Counted from the first letter of the stretch, positions 1 through 12,626 are shown. The stretch is 64,000 bases of DNA from Gnetum montanum (GCA_015680685.1 MNCI01009529.1:64001-128000); one strand, 5' to 3'. Program-made: numbers and translations. Notes: generated from the letters alone by a model not told the origin.

Positions 1-1303
1 CCGAGTCCTATCTTAGACCTTTGTTTCTCAGCTCGTTGTCGATAAAGCTGTGGCCTAGCCCACACCCACACCTAGGGCACCCTTTATCATCAGGGTGCCA
101 AAGCTGTCAGTTTCTCCTGCTACGCAGGGACAAATCTCTAAGTTAATGTCCCAATCACAACCTGCCAGGAAAGGAGAAGGACGTATGATAAATAACACAA
201 CCAAGGACCATCTCACGCTGGGATTTCCTAAGCCTACACTCCTCACCTCAGCACACTTGGCTCCACCTTCGTTTGAAAAAGATGACATTATGCAAACGCG
301 ATCATCTTCTCCCTACCTAAGAAAACAGAATCCTCAACTAGAAACCATTCCTCCTCGAGAGATTCGTCTCCTGGGATGAATGAAAGAATAGAAGGGTAAC
401 AAACAACTAGATCATGGGCATGATCTCCTCGATGCTTTTACGTAAGTTATGTAGGCTCTTAAATAGAAAAATATAACGCTGAGCCTCTATGACTTGCTAA
501 TGACATCACAAAAGCATCATGAAGCCATGGTTTGCATGTTAGAGTCCATACCCATGGACGAGAGCTTGCCAGTGGATGAAGAAGAAATCCATTCGATTAT
601 GCTTCCCCCCATTGCTAAACAACCACGACCTTCCCAAATAACGTTTCATGATGAGTCCATTAAGGATGACCTAGAAAAGGGTCAGGTGACAACAGCGTCC
701 ATGTTCATCACTATCTAGGTCAACCAGTACAGAATTCGGAGAGTACACGTAGATGACAGGGCCATTGTCAATGTCATTCCATTTCCCATCGTGGACAAAC
801 TAGGTTTGCTTGACTAGATCAATCCCACAACAACATCATATTTGAAGTCATTTAATGGGGCATAAGTGCAAGTCAAGGGAACGACACACATCAACTTTGT
901 AGCAGGGGATCAATTTCCCACAAACGTAGTGTTCATCATCATCAAGGAGATGCCCGGCTTGAACCTAATCTTAGGGAGGTCTTGGTTAGCTCAATTAAGG
1001 GCAGTCTCATCACCCATTCATCAAGAGATCCACTTGCCCTATGCAGGAGGGGAAGTGATCATCCATGGTGATAAGATGACACCTCAAGTGGTCAACAATG
1101 TGGAAATGGAATAGGGTTTGGAGATTGAAATCCCTGAAGGTCAAATCCCTATCCCAATAGTTGAACAGGCCAACACAGTGACCAATGAAAGCTTGACTTG
1201 GGCTGAACTACCCTTCCAGGGAGAATATGGTAGCATAGAGGAATGCTATAATAAGCCTTCTTATCCATACACGTCGCCAAACCTAAAAATGATCAAGAAA
1301 TAG
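1..1303 (+). pseudogene. gag tail and aspartic protease, element A (broken)
   Basis: This aligns with the gag-protease end of element B (about 16890-18130). Shared landmarks are the LGFPKP motif (221-238), the protease core at 740-1000 and the C-terminal ILGRSWLAQLRAVSSPIHQE block near 970-1030. The protease would cut the gag-pol polyprotein. The active-site motif, VDDGAATNV in B, reads VDDRAIVNV here, so the flap-side glycine is lost. In-frame stops occur near 376, 716, 814 and 863. The 3' end keeps the acidic tail seen in B (WADLPF in B, WAELPF here). Non-functional. Confidence 0.8.
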
Positions 1304-1696
1304 CTATAGAGCTAGCAAATGAACATGTTAGCATGACATGTTATATCAGTCCACATTGTTTACTGTTACGCAATTTATGCTCTTTCTTGTCACATTGTTC
1401 TTGTTACACTTATTCATACACACCATGGATTGAAATGACCTTAAACTAGTTACGGCCTGCTACGACCTAAAATTGACAATTTTGTTTATTTTTTTACACA
1501 TACGATGGCCTAGCCTAAAATGGCCTTAAACTATTAGCGGCTCGCAGTGGCCTAAAATGTGTAACCTTTCTGACGATACGCTTTCCTTCATAAACATCAA
1601 AAACTAAAATTTTTTTATCTTATAATCACATTAAACCCCAAAAGTTATCCTTTATTCCCTTCCATTACAACAAAATTCTTGGCCGATATTGCCACG
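1304..1696. repeat. Spacer with degenerate GGCCTTAAACTA repeats (element A, PR side)
   Basis: No coding sequence seen. Three or four degenerate copies of a unit containing (T/G)GACCTTAAACTAGTTA or GGCCTTAAACTATTAG lie at about 1433-1560. The same type of unit sits at the equivalent place in element B (18377-18592), so it marks the boundary between the protease frame and the 3' end of the antisense gene. Confidence 0.6.
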
Positions 1697-1739
1697 CTAC
1701 ACATCCCCTTTATTACCACTTCCATCTACGTCATTTAAC

Positions 1740-1951
1740 TCCACCTCCACATTATGAGGATCATCCTCATAAGGATCTTCTTTGCACAGTGTCTCTTTGT
1801 GGGGGCGATCCTCTCTGTGGGACTCCTCCTCATAGTGACCCTCTTTGTGAAGATGATCCTCTATGTGGGGCTCCTCCTCATGGGGACCCTCTTCGTGAGG
1901 GCCATCATCTCCATGGTGCTCCGCTTCATGAGAACCCTCTTCGTGTTGATC
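1740..1951 (-). repeat. Tandem His/Glu-rich coding repeats in last exon of antisense gene A
   Basis: About six degenerate units of roughly 30-36 bp encode a repeating GPHEEGPHEEEPH-like acidic, histidine-rich tail. The F2 copy starts its last exon with the same DQ residues, but B carries a different Glu-rich tail, so this end evolves by repeat turnover. Confidence 0.6.
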
Positions 1952-4900
1952 CTATGATTTCGCATGAAACAAACATTAGCGTTGCCATCGAAATCACGCA
2001 TAAGAATAATACAACTATAACATAGCTTACCTGTGAGAGTCATGCGTCGACCGCGAAAGGAATTTGTTCTAGGTCAACTAACAGGCGTTGCATGATCTCA
2101 TCCTTAGTGAGCTCAGCCCAAATGCCATTGCTTAGATAAGTTCCAGTCTTTACCTTTCCTTTTTCCGCAAGAGTCCACCGGGGTGGTTCAAGAAAGAAGG
2201 AAGGAATAGTAGTCTCCCTGGCAGGGAGGGTTATCTCTCTCTCGAGGGAGGCACTCACTATCACTTGTTCTTGAAACTTTTCATACACTCTAGAAGTACC
2301 GATGACATCAAGAAACAGCCGGAGGGACCGCACTTCAACCACGGAATCCCTATAATGTTGGCGGTAGGTAGCACATTCTCATTTATACATGTGCTTATGG
2401 TCTTTCTGTGCCTGCCCCCATTCTTGTACCCTCACGCTGAAATCCTTCCAGTCTTGGTTCTTTTGGGCTAGGATATCTGTTTGCATCTGTTGCTTGATGA
2501 GCTCACGGCTGGCTTGGACATTGTTCCTAACGACTGTCCAATAACGGGTGTAGTCAATCATAGCTATCCGTCAATTCTCATCATTGGTGTCTCGAGCTTG
2601 CAGAAATTCATTCCGGGACTCAAGGTTCTTAACCCTAGTAGTTAGGGCCATTTTTTCTTTTTCTGCTTTCTGCAACCTCTTCCAAAGATCTTCATTGACA
2701 TTTTGACACTCCCATAGAGAACGGGCCGAGCGTAACGCACATTTATGCATCTCATCGTAAAGACCATGTGGCACTTTGGTCACTTCCGTTAAGGGTTTAG
2801 GGGTAGTGTCTACGTCAATGGGCTCTTTGGGATCCCATTTGAGATGAGATCCTGTAACATAAAAAACAATAGTTAGATGCAACAGAATAATGTAATGTCA
2901 CAATTTCAATGATTCTTGCGTAACAACAGTGATGTACCAATCTCAGGATTGATTCACTCTAAGCGATCGATCATATCATTCGTAATGCCCTCCATAAAGG
3001 TGAATTTGTCAGGAGCCTCACCCCAATGTTGAGTTGGGGCTACTGACAAAGGTACGCCACTATTATCAAAAGTGCCTACTACGCAAACAAAAAAAGTTAA
3101 ACATAGCATAGTAGACAAAAGCAATTGAGATGTTACAATAACACAAGGCTCTAATTCAACAAACCCCCAGGGGTAATAGTGGGAGGATTGCCCTTGGAGG
3201 AAACTCACTAGTGAAAAACCACTTCTCCTTTCCCAACTCATCCAAAAGGACCTCGACATCATCTATGCCCATCTCCTCTTTGGAGATAGGAGCCTGTGTG
3301 CTACCTAAGTTGTTAACAGGGGCCTCCTTTTCCAAAACTGGGGCCCCTTCCCCATGCCGCAAGACTATGGCCCCTATTTTAGGGGTCAATTCCTCTACAT
3401 CTTTTCCTTTTCCTATCAAACACATCACAATTAACCAAACAATACAAAAAAAAAACCTTACTCACTTCTCGCAAGCGTTACATGACGTAATGATGTATAT
3501 ACATAGCGTAACATACATAAACTAATCATGCATTCTTCTACTTACCAGTCGGGGGATGGCTCCTGTGAAACTTAATTCGTAATTTCCTTCCCTCTTCACC
3601 AGTCGGGTTGGGAGACTTCACAGCCAGATGATGCTTTTTTCGCTAAACCGATGAAGCTACTATTTCTGCTGCTAGGTGCTTTCCCCTTGATGCACTACTG
3701 GTGTAAGAAGGGGGTGCCCCACCCACGTTGTCTTGGCCTCAGACGGGAGGCGCCACCCGATCCTTAGTCATTAGTGAAAGTGACTCCTCGATACCTTCAG
3801 GAGGATCTTGGGATCGGATAGTGTGGAAGACCTGGAAAATACACGGTTTGGAAATCTGGTTACGATCTTGCTGCACCCAAAATCCATCCTTGCGAACAAC
3901 CAAGAATTCAGCAAAACATCGTAAACAAGCTATGAAGAAGGAAAAATGCACATTGAAATGTGACTCAAGCTTCTTGCGAAACTTGATCATTTTAGCCTGT
4001 AGGCCTTTAGCAAGGTGCTTAGCCCAATTATACCATGTCCCCTCCTCCATAACCTCTCGCATAATCCAAGCCTGCTCTATGCCAAGGGTTCTTTCTTGGG
4101 AGAGTAGTTTGGGGAAAGCGCGAGCTCGGAAGAGGGGATAAATGGTATTAGCCACCTCTAGCTTGATTTTATCAACCAAGATGCCTTTTGGTTCTTTCTT
4201 AACCCCTAGCCACTCCTCTATGTCCTTTTGATGCTTAGAACCTCTCTTTGATCTTTCTTCCACCGGGAGACCATCAGAAGAAACGCCAAAAAAGTCGACG
4301 AATAGTCGAGCGTTAATATCAAAACTCACGTGCACATTACGCACACGTGTGTGAAGACGCTTGGCTTCTTCATTGAAGGAGTCAACTAAGGCCAACATTT
4401 CGACTACTGTGACATTAGGGATTATGGCTAGAAATAGCTCCATCAGTTTAGCTTCCTAGAGGTTATTGGTTATAGCAGCTGGGGTCGCTCTGTGGCAAAG
4501 TGAACGTTGTGCTTCATTTATGTCATCATAATGGAAAAAAATACTAGCTACCTCATGCCCAGAAGCTATCATCATGACCTCCCATGATTCCCTAACTATA
4601 AACATAAAACAACAGGTTAGATAAAATAACGAAATAATAAAATCTTATACACTGTTCTCATGCTGTAGGGTCACATAGTTGATCAGCGTAGTGTAACTTA
4701 CCAAGGGCAAAGGAAAGGGTGGGATGTTGCTCTCCTGCATGTCGTCAACACTGATGGGACTATCCAAAGTCCACTCCTTATCTAGCCATTTGGAGTCTCT
4801 ACACTTGGCAAATAATTTGGCGTATCGGATAGGGTAGTGTTGGATTTCAAATCCCAATTGTCCCAAGATACCAACACGCACATTGTTGATGGAAGTGAAT

Positions 4901-5669
4901 TCCTTTATGACTGTTTCGGCTATAGATAACATGTCCATATCACCTTGGAGACCATTTGCATTGATAAAAAACATATGCCATAGAAAATAGACAATTATTT
5001 ATACCTAACGGAAAATTAGCCAACAGTTAACACATCATAATACCTTGAAAGCACTTACCTGCCAACATAGTACATGAGGCCAGGTGGGTTTTGAAAATAG
5101 GTCGTGAGATGACGAGCTACGAACAACGTGTTGTAGGTGTGATAACAGTTAAACCTGGGCATCTCCCAGATCCAAGATAAGCACCTCAAACCCTTGACGC
5201 TCTATTCACGATCCCTCCCACCTACGACCTCGATTGACCCGTCCATCAGGAATGCTAAAATACTCTATGATGATTCAACCAATAGCGTTTCCAGGATGAT
5301 GCCAAACATTTCAACCAATAGATGTGACCAAATAATCATGCTAAAGTTACACAACAAAAACTACAAAAACTCCTGTGCACCCTTCCGGAACCAAACTGCA
5401 TCTCCCCCTACACGAGCATGGGGAGGAGGAACATTGGCCATGGGGACATTTAAATAGCATAGAATGCCCACAATGTCTAGAACAATTAGGATGGGTCTTA
5501 GCGTGACCCTTTACAATAAAACACACTACCATTAGAAAAGCAGTTTAGAAATATCAACAACGCCGCAACAAAACAAAAAAAAAATAAACAAAAAAAAGCT
5601 CACAAGAATTTGCCAGCAACATAGAGGTTTTCATTACCTTGACTCCCAGAAAATCACAGGTTATGCTAG

Positions 5670-5965
5670 AAATGCATTACCAAAACCACCCAAACCTTTG
5701 CGACGGTGCAAGGTTTGTCTTTGACAATGGCAATAAAGGTAACACCGCATATTGCCCTAGCGTAACACACAACCATTATGGGCAAGGTGACAAAACCCCA
5801 TTTGCACTGCGCAAGGGTACAAAACCTAGACTCCTGACCAGTTATGTATTGTGTTTGTACAATATTATCCAAAATCACCCAAACCCTTACGATGATGCAA
5901 GGTCTATCTCTGACAATGGCGATAGGGGTAATATTAAAAACTCCAGTAGCGTAACTAGCACAGGT
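5670..5965 (-). repeat. Direct duplication of a possible exon 2 (element A)
   Basis: Two diverged copies of a block of about 200 bp start at 5670 and 5869. Each contains, on the minus strand, a short open segment reading like IVKDKPCTVAKVWVVL or IVRDRPCIVVRVWVIL. Element B has a single related block at about 22335-22410 (VVVRDEPCVIARVWAI). The conserved residues suggest a small coding exon between E1 and E3, but its splice sites are not clear. Confidence 0.5.
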
Positions 5966-6289
5966 AGGTATCGATACCCAACACAGTGCACATGTTTAGA
6001 ATAAATACAATTATGACATCATGATAGCAAAAACAACAATCATACAAGGAAGGTAAAAAATGACTTACTAGGTGAGTGGAGTAGCCTCTTGAGTTTTGAC
6101 CTGCGCCTTCAAAATTCTCCCCAAGCTTTCCTGTACTTCATTGATCCTAGCCAACTTGGCATGCTTGCATTTGGTCTTTGGTGCCATGGTTATGCTTGAA
6201 TAATCTTCATAAAATCATCTACTTGTGCTTTCTCTCTACTTTAGCCTAACTCAACCTCTCAATGTTTACAGTTTACTTTGAGGACAAAC

Positions 6290-6302
6290 CATCTACTTAT
6301 AA
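6290..6302 (-). promoter_or_regulatory. TATA-like box of antisense gene, element A
   Basis: Minus-strand TATAAGTAGATGG, about 105 bp upstream of the ATG at 6187. Element B has TATAAGTAGG at the matching place and H has CTATAAATAGG. Recurrence in independent copies is the main support. Confidence 0.55.
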
Positions 6303-6752
6303 ACGTGATGGTGAAAACTTGCTGTTTTCATGTCCGATCAACGTGAAAATTTCTCAAAACATAGACATGTCAGTTCGACATGAAGTGTGAAGATCACACC
6401 ATTAGTCTCGTAGATATCACATTGATGGTGGTCTGAAAAGACCCTAAACTAACGCATAGCTTATCGTCTCGTAATCTGGTCACATTAACTACGGTCTGCA
6501 AAAGAAAAAACCTAAATTAGCTGTTTCTTCACATGAGACACGACAAATTATACCTTTCATCATAGTCCAGAGAAACCTTACACTAGCACCTAGGAAACTT
6601 GGCTTGCTGTTTTCTTACAAATTGTGTATATTATAATGGTCTGCTAAAACATTAAACTAGCAACCTTTTTGACATGTACCTCTAAAACCTTTTATCATTT
6701 CACCATGTTGACAAAAACAATGTAACAACTTCCGTTCTTGGCTATTTTACAG
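6303..6752 (+). other. Spacer and conserved 3' splice-site-like sequence before RT (element A)
   Basis: No coding sequence before the RT frame. The block ends at 6741-6752 with a pyrimidine-rich stretch and TTTTACAG, followed 12 nt later by the MDEALL start at 6765. Elements B, H and F2 have an AG acceptor at the same distance from an equivalent ATGG. Inference: acceptor of an intron lying between protease and RT. The donor was not identified. Confidence 0.5.
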
Positions 6753-9700
6753 GTCAGTTCACAAATGGACGAAGCTTTACTTACACCCCTAGCCCTAACA
6801 GGCCCATATGGGGAAACTTTAGACAAACTAATCTTGAAATGATAGGAACCGATGCCCTCTCCTGTGACATAACCATAGCAGCCTTGGAAGTATCCTGAGA
6901 CTGGCCAGAACATTTGGCTTGGACCTTAGATCTGGAGGCTACTGATGTGATCAAGGATTCCCTCATTGAGGTCTCTGTGGTCACGCACAAAGGAGAAGGA
7001 AAAACCATGAAGATTAGTTTCCTCCTTGACCAACAAACGTAGAGCGATATATCTCGAGTGCTTTAAGATAACATTGCAATGTTCGCATGGTCGTACGAGG
7101 ACATGCCGGGTTTAGACCTATGACTAATACAACACAACATCGTGTTAGACCCGAGTATCAAAGCAGTTAGATAGAAAGCATGGAAGATTAAGCCTGGAAT
7201 TGCGTTGGTAGTGCATAATGAAATCACTAAGTTATATCAAGCTGGTTTCATCCGCGCGGTTGATTATTTGGATTGGGTGTCAAACATTGTTGTTGTTTCT
7301 AAGAAAATGGGAGGAATACACATCTGTATAAACTTCCGCGATCTGAACAAGGCAATGATTAAAGATAATTTCCCATTACCAGGTATTGACCAACTTATCG
7401 ATACAATAGTTGGCCACGCTTTACTATCCTTCATGAATGGGTTTTCGGGATATAATCAAATCCATGTCAACCCAGAACATCAACTGATTACAACTTTCAT
7501 GACCCCTGAGGAAACTTTCTGTTATATCATGATGCCTTTCAAGCTAAAAAATGCTGGAGCAACTTATCAATGTGCCATGACGTATATCTTTAATGATTAC
7601 CTCTGAGAGAGATTGAACGACTACGTAGACGACATAACTATTAAATCTAGGAAGTTGAAAGATCACCCAGAGGACCTAGAGTTGATCCTTAAACGATATC
7701 TTAGGCATGACCTACAACTCAACCCAAGAAAATGCATGTTTGGAGTTAAAACCGGATGCATGTTGGGGTTTGTAGTATCGGAAGTTGGCATACGAGTCGA
7801 CCCCGACAAGGTTAAGGCCATTGTTAACCTAACACCACCTACAAACCTCAAAGAACTGCGTGGGTTATAGGGTAGGCTACAATTTATCAGGAGGTTCATC
7901 TCAAAGTTAACAGACAAATTACATCCTATGCAACATCTGCTCAAGAAGGGATTTAACTTCAAATGGACCAAGGACTGCCAACGTGCGTTTGACAACTTAA
8001 AGAAAGAGTTGCTACATTTGCCAACGGTTTTCTTGTCACAAAGGATTCAACCTTTCTACATCTACCTGGCAAGCTTAGATGTTTCCATAGCTGCGTTGTT
8101 GTGTCAAAAGAGGGATGACAGGTCAAAAATCCCTATCTATTATCTAAGTTATGCTCTATTTGCATATGAAATGAGGTACAATGAAGTAGAGTGTAGCTGT
8201 TTGGCATTCGTATTTGCACTCAAAAAATGTAGATACTATCTTTTTCGTAGCCAGGTTAACATAATTTGCAAGAACAAAATTTTGCAAGCCATTACAAACA
8301 ATGTATACGAGAGTAGTAGGATAGCCCATTAGAAAGCCATCAAAACAGAATTTGACTTGCACTACATTGGCCAATCCTCCATGAAAGGCTAGGTGATAGC
8401 CGACTAGCTTGTGACGTCACTTGTTAACGATCAGGCCACGATAGTGCCTGAGTTTCCTGACGAACATATACATAGTTTAAGCCCTGTACCAACAGGCCTT
8501 GAAGCGACATTATATTTTGATGGAGCTTCGACTACCAGAGGTGGTAGTGCTGTCATCGTCATTACGCTTTCCCTAGAGGATGTTCATTCATTGGCTTACC
8601 GCCTGGCATTTCCTTGTACGAACAATGTGGCAGAATATGAAGGGCTCCTCAAGGGATTGTTAGTAGCTAGAGAACTGAACGTCCAACACCTGGCAATCTG
8701 AGGCGATTCGATGCTTGTTGTCAATCAAATCATAGAAGTCTATGCCTACAAAGCTGTACACCTACAGCCCTACTACGATATGGCTAAAAATCTTCTAAAA
8801 TAATTTACAATGACTGATGTCTGACATGTGCAATGTAGTAAGAACACCATAGCTAATGCACTAGCTACGCTAGCCTTAAACATGCCACCACATTTGTTTG
8901 CCACCTTGCCTGCTTTAATGATAAAATGTACAGACCTTGTCATTCAAGCGGCACAAATCTCTTCTCTAAGTGCGGAAGGAATGCCAGAATGGTATGACAA
9001 CATTAAAACCTACCTTCTGCATGGCGAACCACCGCATGAGTTAACACCTGCACAAAAAGATGCAATCCGCAAGCATGCCATGCAATATATCATCATCGGA
9101 GATAGTACTCTATGTAGGTGCTCTTTTGATGGGGTATTGCTAACTTGCGTTAATAACAACCAAGCGCAAAGGATAGTTAGCGAAGTCTATGAAGGACTAT
9201 GTGGGGGACACATAGCCCCATGAGCCATGGCCGCTAAAATCAAACGCTTAGGGTATTACTGGCTGTACATGGAATGAGATTGCCTTACCAAAGTTAAGAC
9301 ATGTGACACATGCCAACGTTATGCAAATTTCATACACGTGTAACCAACTGAGTTGCATACTACATAGATCACTTGGTCATTCCAATGATGGGGACTAGAC
9401 ATCATAGGCCCCATCATGCCTAAGTCTTCCGCAGGACATAGCTTCATTAGCATTGCCACTGAGTACTTCACGAAGTGAGTCGAGGATATTCCCCTATGAA
9501 AGACTACATCTCAACAGGTTTACCATTTTATCTTGGACAACATAGTAACTAGGTTTAGGCTTCCCATGACTATTGTGACTGACAATGGGCCACAATTTAG
9601 TAGCATTTAAACCAGATCATTCTACAATAACCTTGGTATTAAGAAATATTTTTCCTCACCTTATTACCCACAAGCAAATGGTCAAGTATAAGCAACAAAC

Positions 9701-10231
9701 AAGGTGGTTATCAATCTACTCAAAAAGATGCTCAACAACAACAAGAAATGATGGCATGAAAAAATCCTCTACGTGTTATGGGCCTATCGTACGACATGTA
9801 GAATAGCTACCAGTAGGACACCCTACAGCCTAGTCTACGGATCTAAAGCAGTGTTGCCCCTTGAACTACAGGTTCCCTCACTACGGATGGTCCTCTCCAT
9901 GGTTATAAATGAAACTCAACACAATGAGTCCAGAATCGTGGATCTAGACTTAGTGGAGGAGAAACGCATCCCGACACTCGACAACATTGAAAAATATCAG
10001 GATAGGCAAAAGTAGAAGCATCATCACAACCTGCATCAACGAGCGATCAAGAAAGGAGACTTGGTTCTTAAGGCCTTTTGTGAACCAGTGAGCAAATTCT
10101 CTGCAAGTTGGGAAGGCCCTTTTCTAGTTGTCAACGCATATGGCAATAGAGCATTCAGGCTAGCGGACATCAACGACAATGAACGTCCAAATCTAGTGAA
10201 TCATATATACCTAAAGCAGTACCACATCTAA
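6753..10231 (+). pseudogene. pol (RT - RNase H - archaeal-like RNase H - integrase), element A
   Basis: Domains in order: N-terminal linker (6765-7190, opens MDEALLTPLALTGPYG), reverse transcriptase (7205-7870, with the NDYVDD catalytic motif intact near 7612-7630), conventional RNase H (about 7928-8400), archaeal-like RNase H (8411-8890; FDGAST, CTNNVAEYEG and GDSMLV present), integrase zinc domain (about 9170-9330; CDTCQR), catalytic core (9380-9710; LDIIGP, TDNGPQF) and C-terminal module ending at a TAA. Stops break it near 7604, 7868, 8330, 8699, 9221 and several places in integrase. It would copy and integrate element RNA; this copy cannot. Confidence 0.85.
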
Positions 10232-10446
10232 ACGTCAGCTTGACTCAAACGCAAGGTAAAAAGCATCCACTACGATGTAAAAATGGTGGTGTTGTACACA
10301 TCCGCTACAACATAAAACTGGCATTTCTTGCACGCGTCCGCCATGATGCTAAATTGGCACACCTTTCGACCGTCTGCCACGACGTGAAACTAGCAAGGTA
10401 AGAATCTGTCTACTTAGACGTTAAACAAGCTCAGATTTGTTCCTGG
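10232..10446 (+). repeat. Post-integrase tandem repeats, element A (left piece)
   Basis: Degenerate units of the type 'cgtccgccacgatgctaaa' followed by ctggcac. The same array follows pol in element B (26540-27030). It ends at the insertion of element D; the array resumes at 36799. Non-coding. Confidence 0.65.
10442..10446. repeat. Target site duplication of element D (left copy)
   Basis: CCTGG here and at 36799-36803, flanking the D element exactly. Removing D and one copy gives a sequence colinear with element B. Confidence 0.8.
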
Positions 10447-12270
10447 TATACTGTCTGAAATCGTTGACGTGATGTTGGAATGAAATAGACACCAAGAGAT
10501 CTACAGAAGACACAATAAGACCCCACCTTTGCACAAGGGCAAGCTAGAAATAAACGAAGGTAGAGTGCCTTGAATGGTCTGCGCGTAGATCAAACAAGGA
10601 CTTTCCCTAGCGTACGCTATTGCGATGCGCTGGGTTATACATAAATGGATGCGAAAGGTGGAACAGAATGTAAATGAGCATGTATAGTGAAATGAATGTA
10701 AACAATTGTAAATAGTGTAATAATGCAAATAATGTAAAATGGCTAGCAAAAAATGAAAACAATGTAGATTACAAATGTGCACTAGTCAGAACGTAGTTGC
10801 AGATTATTGCAAGTCAGATGTTTGCCTCCCCTCAAAAATTTTCCAACCCTGGTTTAGTATGAGATTGATGTATTTATGTAGGTTTGAGTGCGGGATTCGG
10901 ATCTATGTGGAAGATCCATGGTTATCGGATGCGGGAAATGTGGATCAGGCGATAAGTGTGAATGTTTTGACTAGATGCACAAAATTTTACAATGTACAGG
11001 GTGTAGCATGACCAAGATCTCTTACGCTAGTGTGTGTAATCCATAGTGTAAGAGCTTGATACACTAAAAAATGAAAAATGTACAAAGAATGTTAAAGTAC
11101 AAGAGTGGATCTGGATGTCTGGCCTCTGGATCTACAAATCTATGCTATTTTTGCTCTGCCAAGGCCTCCAGCATGCATGGATCTAGCTCTGGTATGTCTA
11201 CAACGTGTCCTGACGTTAGCATCTGGCGTCTAGCATCCTAGCGTCCTAGTGTTTATGCTATGCATACGCTGGTGTCAGTGTGCCAGCATGACCATCAACG
11301 TGTCTAATATTTATGATGCATTTTGAGCCCATTTTTGACTTGTGAGACCTATTTTCAGAGTGGATCTGCATGCCTAAGGTCAAGAGGGTTCTGCACGTCT
11401 ATTTTGAGCTAATTTGGAGGTTTTTTTTGGCATACTTTTGGTTGGTCACGTTATGGTCACGTTGCCCAATGTGACCTTAGCATGACCAAGTGTTTATGCC
11501 CTATTTTGAGCTGATTTTTGGACATTGATGCTTTTTTGTTGATGCTCAACTGCTGCCTGCTCTCCAAGGTGGCATGGATGCTGAATTTAACTTCATTTTG
11601 CTACTGTTTTGGGTGTCTTTTGTTTGGTCACGCTGTGCAGCATGACCTCAGCGTAACCAAGTGTTTATGCCCTATTTTGAGTTGATTTTTGGATGTTGAT
11701 GCTCTTTGTTGATGTTCAACTGCTGCCTGATCTCTAGGGTGGCTTGGATGTTGAATTTGACTGCATTTTGTTGCTGTTTTGAGCATCTTTTATTTGGTCA
11801 TGCTGTGGTCACACTGTGTAGCATGACCTAAGTGTGATCAAGATAAAATGACATATTTGAAACTCAAATCTTGATTTTCTAAAGCCTGAGAGTCACTACA
11901 GTTGTTGCCTATTCCCTGGGAATTGAGTTCATGTTGAAATTAGACCTAAAACTACTTGATGTGCCCTATTTTTGCTTGGTCATGCTGTGGTCACGCTGCG
12001 TAGCATGACCTCAGCATGACCCCAGTGTGACTAATTGAAAGTGCCATGTTTGAGGCCCAAATTTTGATTTTCTAGAGCCTGTGAACATGTATAATTGTTT
12101 CCTAGCTCCCAGGAGTTGAATTCATGTCAAAATTCTGCCTGGAGGTGCCTGAATTGAGCTATTCTTATTTGGTCACGCTGTGTAGCATGACCTTAGCATG
12201 ACTTACTAAAATTAAATATGTGATTTTGAGCTCAAATTTCAAGTTTCTAGGGGACTCCGGTGGTGCGAGA

Positions 12271-12288
12271 GGGGGGGGGGGGGGGGGG
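12271..12288. other. G18 homopolymer at gap edge
   Basis: Eighteen G residues abut the gap. The other D LTR reads GAGGGGGGTCTACATG at this spot, so the long run is probably a sequencing or assembly artefact. Confidence 0.7.
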
Positions 12289-12352
12289 NNNNNNNNNNNN
12301 NNNNNNNNNNNNNNNNNNNNNNNNNNNNNNNNNNNNNNNNNNNNNNNNNNNN
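12289..12352. other. Assembly gap (64 N)
   Basis: Unknown bases. By comparison with 36510-36600 in the other D LTR, the missing sequence is ordinary LTR sequence of perhaps 90-100 bp. Confidence 0.95.
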
Positions 12353-12545
12353 CATACGCTGGGCAGTGTGACCAAAGTGTGTGTGACCAAACTTGTACCT
12401 TTTGGGCCTGAAACCCTTGATTCTTGATGCCGAGACTTACTGTAGTCATCTGTGGGCCCTTGGGGGACCTTCGTTGCTCCATTGTGGGTCATTTGAGGCT
12501 GCTTTGAAAACTCACAAGTTGTCTGGAAGTGTTATTGAAATTATG

Positions 12546-12626
12546 TGGTGTTTTCATTGGCCCCTCTTTGTTGATGCCTAGAGGAATCCACTCGAGAGGC
12601 GTCGAAAAAGAAGTACAAAACCTCAT
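12546..12626 (-). promoter_or_regulatory. Polypurine tract and PPT/LTR hairpin, element D
   Basis: The minus-strand purine run AAAGAGGGGCCAA directly precedes the LTR start; it would prime plus-strand DNA synthesis. An inverted repeat pairs 12546-12574 with 12601-12626. The same hairpin occurs in B, F1, F2 and H. Confidence 0.65.

Larger units (their letters stand above)
1697..6187 (-). pseudogene. Antisense multi-exon gene, element A copy (HAD-like / transposon-like protein)
   Basis: Best-preserved exon set. Model on the minus strand: E1 6187-6069 (MAPKTK start, basic), a possible E2 in the duplicated block 5670-5965, E3 5508-5059, E4 4971-4702, E5 4595-3546, E6 3412-3209, E7 3078-2938, E8 2851-2031, E9 1951-1697 ending in TAG. 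Nearly all ends have GT/AG signals; the E4 acceptor is mutated. E3 is an FCP1/NIF-type HAD fold with motif I as VLDIVGIL (first Asp kept at 5475-5477, second lost), VWFRKGAQEFL, and NTLFVARHLTTYFQNPPG where active enzymes have NTLLxDDSP. E5 resembles plant transposon-associated proteins (PLFRARAFPKLLSQ). E8 is coiled-coil-like, E9 an acidic His/Glu repeat tail. Stops in E3, E5 and E8 make this copy dead. Homologous exons occur in elements B and F2. Function unknown; a regulator of the element is inferred only. Confidence 0.8.
1..10446 (+). mobile_element. Element A, left part: Ty3/gypsy (Tat-like) retrotransposon
   Basis: Plus-strand LTR retrotransposon whose 5' LTR and most of gag lie left of the window. 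It reads gag tail and protease (1-1303), a repeat-rich spacer, an antisense multi-exon gene (1697-6187, minus), then RT, two RNase H domains and integrase (6753-10231). It is cut at 10446 by element D and resumes at 36799: joining the two sides at the CCTGG duplication gives a sequence colinear with element B near 26815-26835. Many stops in every domain show an old, dead copy. Lineage call rests on the archaeal-like RNase H after the normal one. Confidence 0.85.
10447..12556 (-). repeat. 3' LTR of element D
   Basis: Minus-strand LTR starting TGAAAACACCA at 12556 and ending at 10447, where the terminal CA is mutated (plus strand TATACTGTC; F1 and F2 read TGTACT). It is colinear with 34551-36798. 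It contains about six degenerate units of roughly 175 bp with TGGTCACGCTG and its partial inverse CAGCGTGACC, and a TATA-type region near 10850-10880 shared with other LTRs of the group. An assembly gap falls inside. The apparent reading frames across it are not genes. Confidence 0.85.

Noticed and set aside
12165-12492. Open frames reading through the assembly gap
   Set aside because: Gap-spanning artefacts within the D LTR; the gap-free LTR copy at 34551-36798 does not keep them open.
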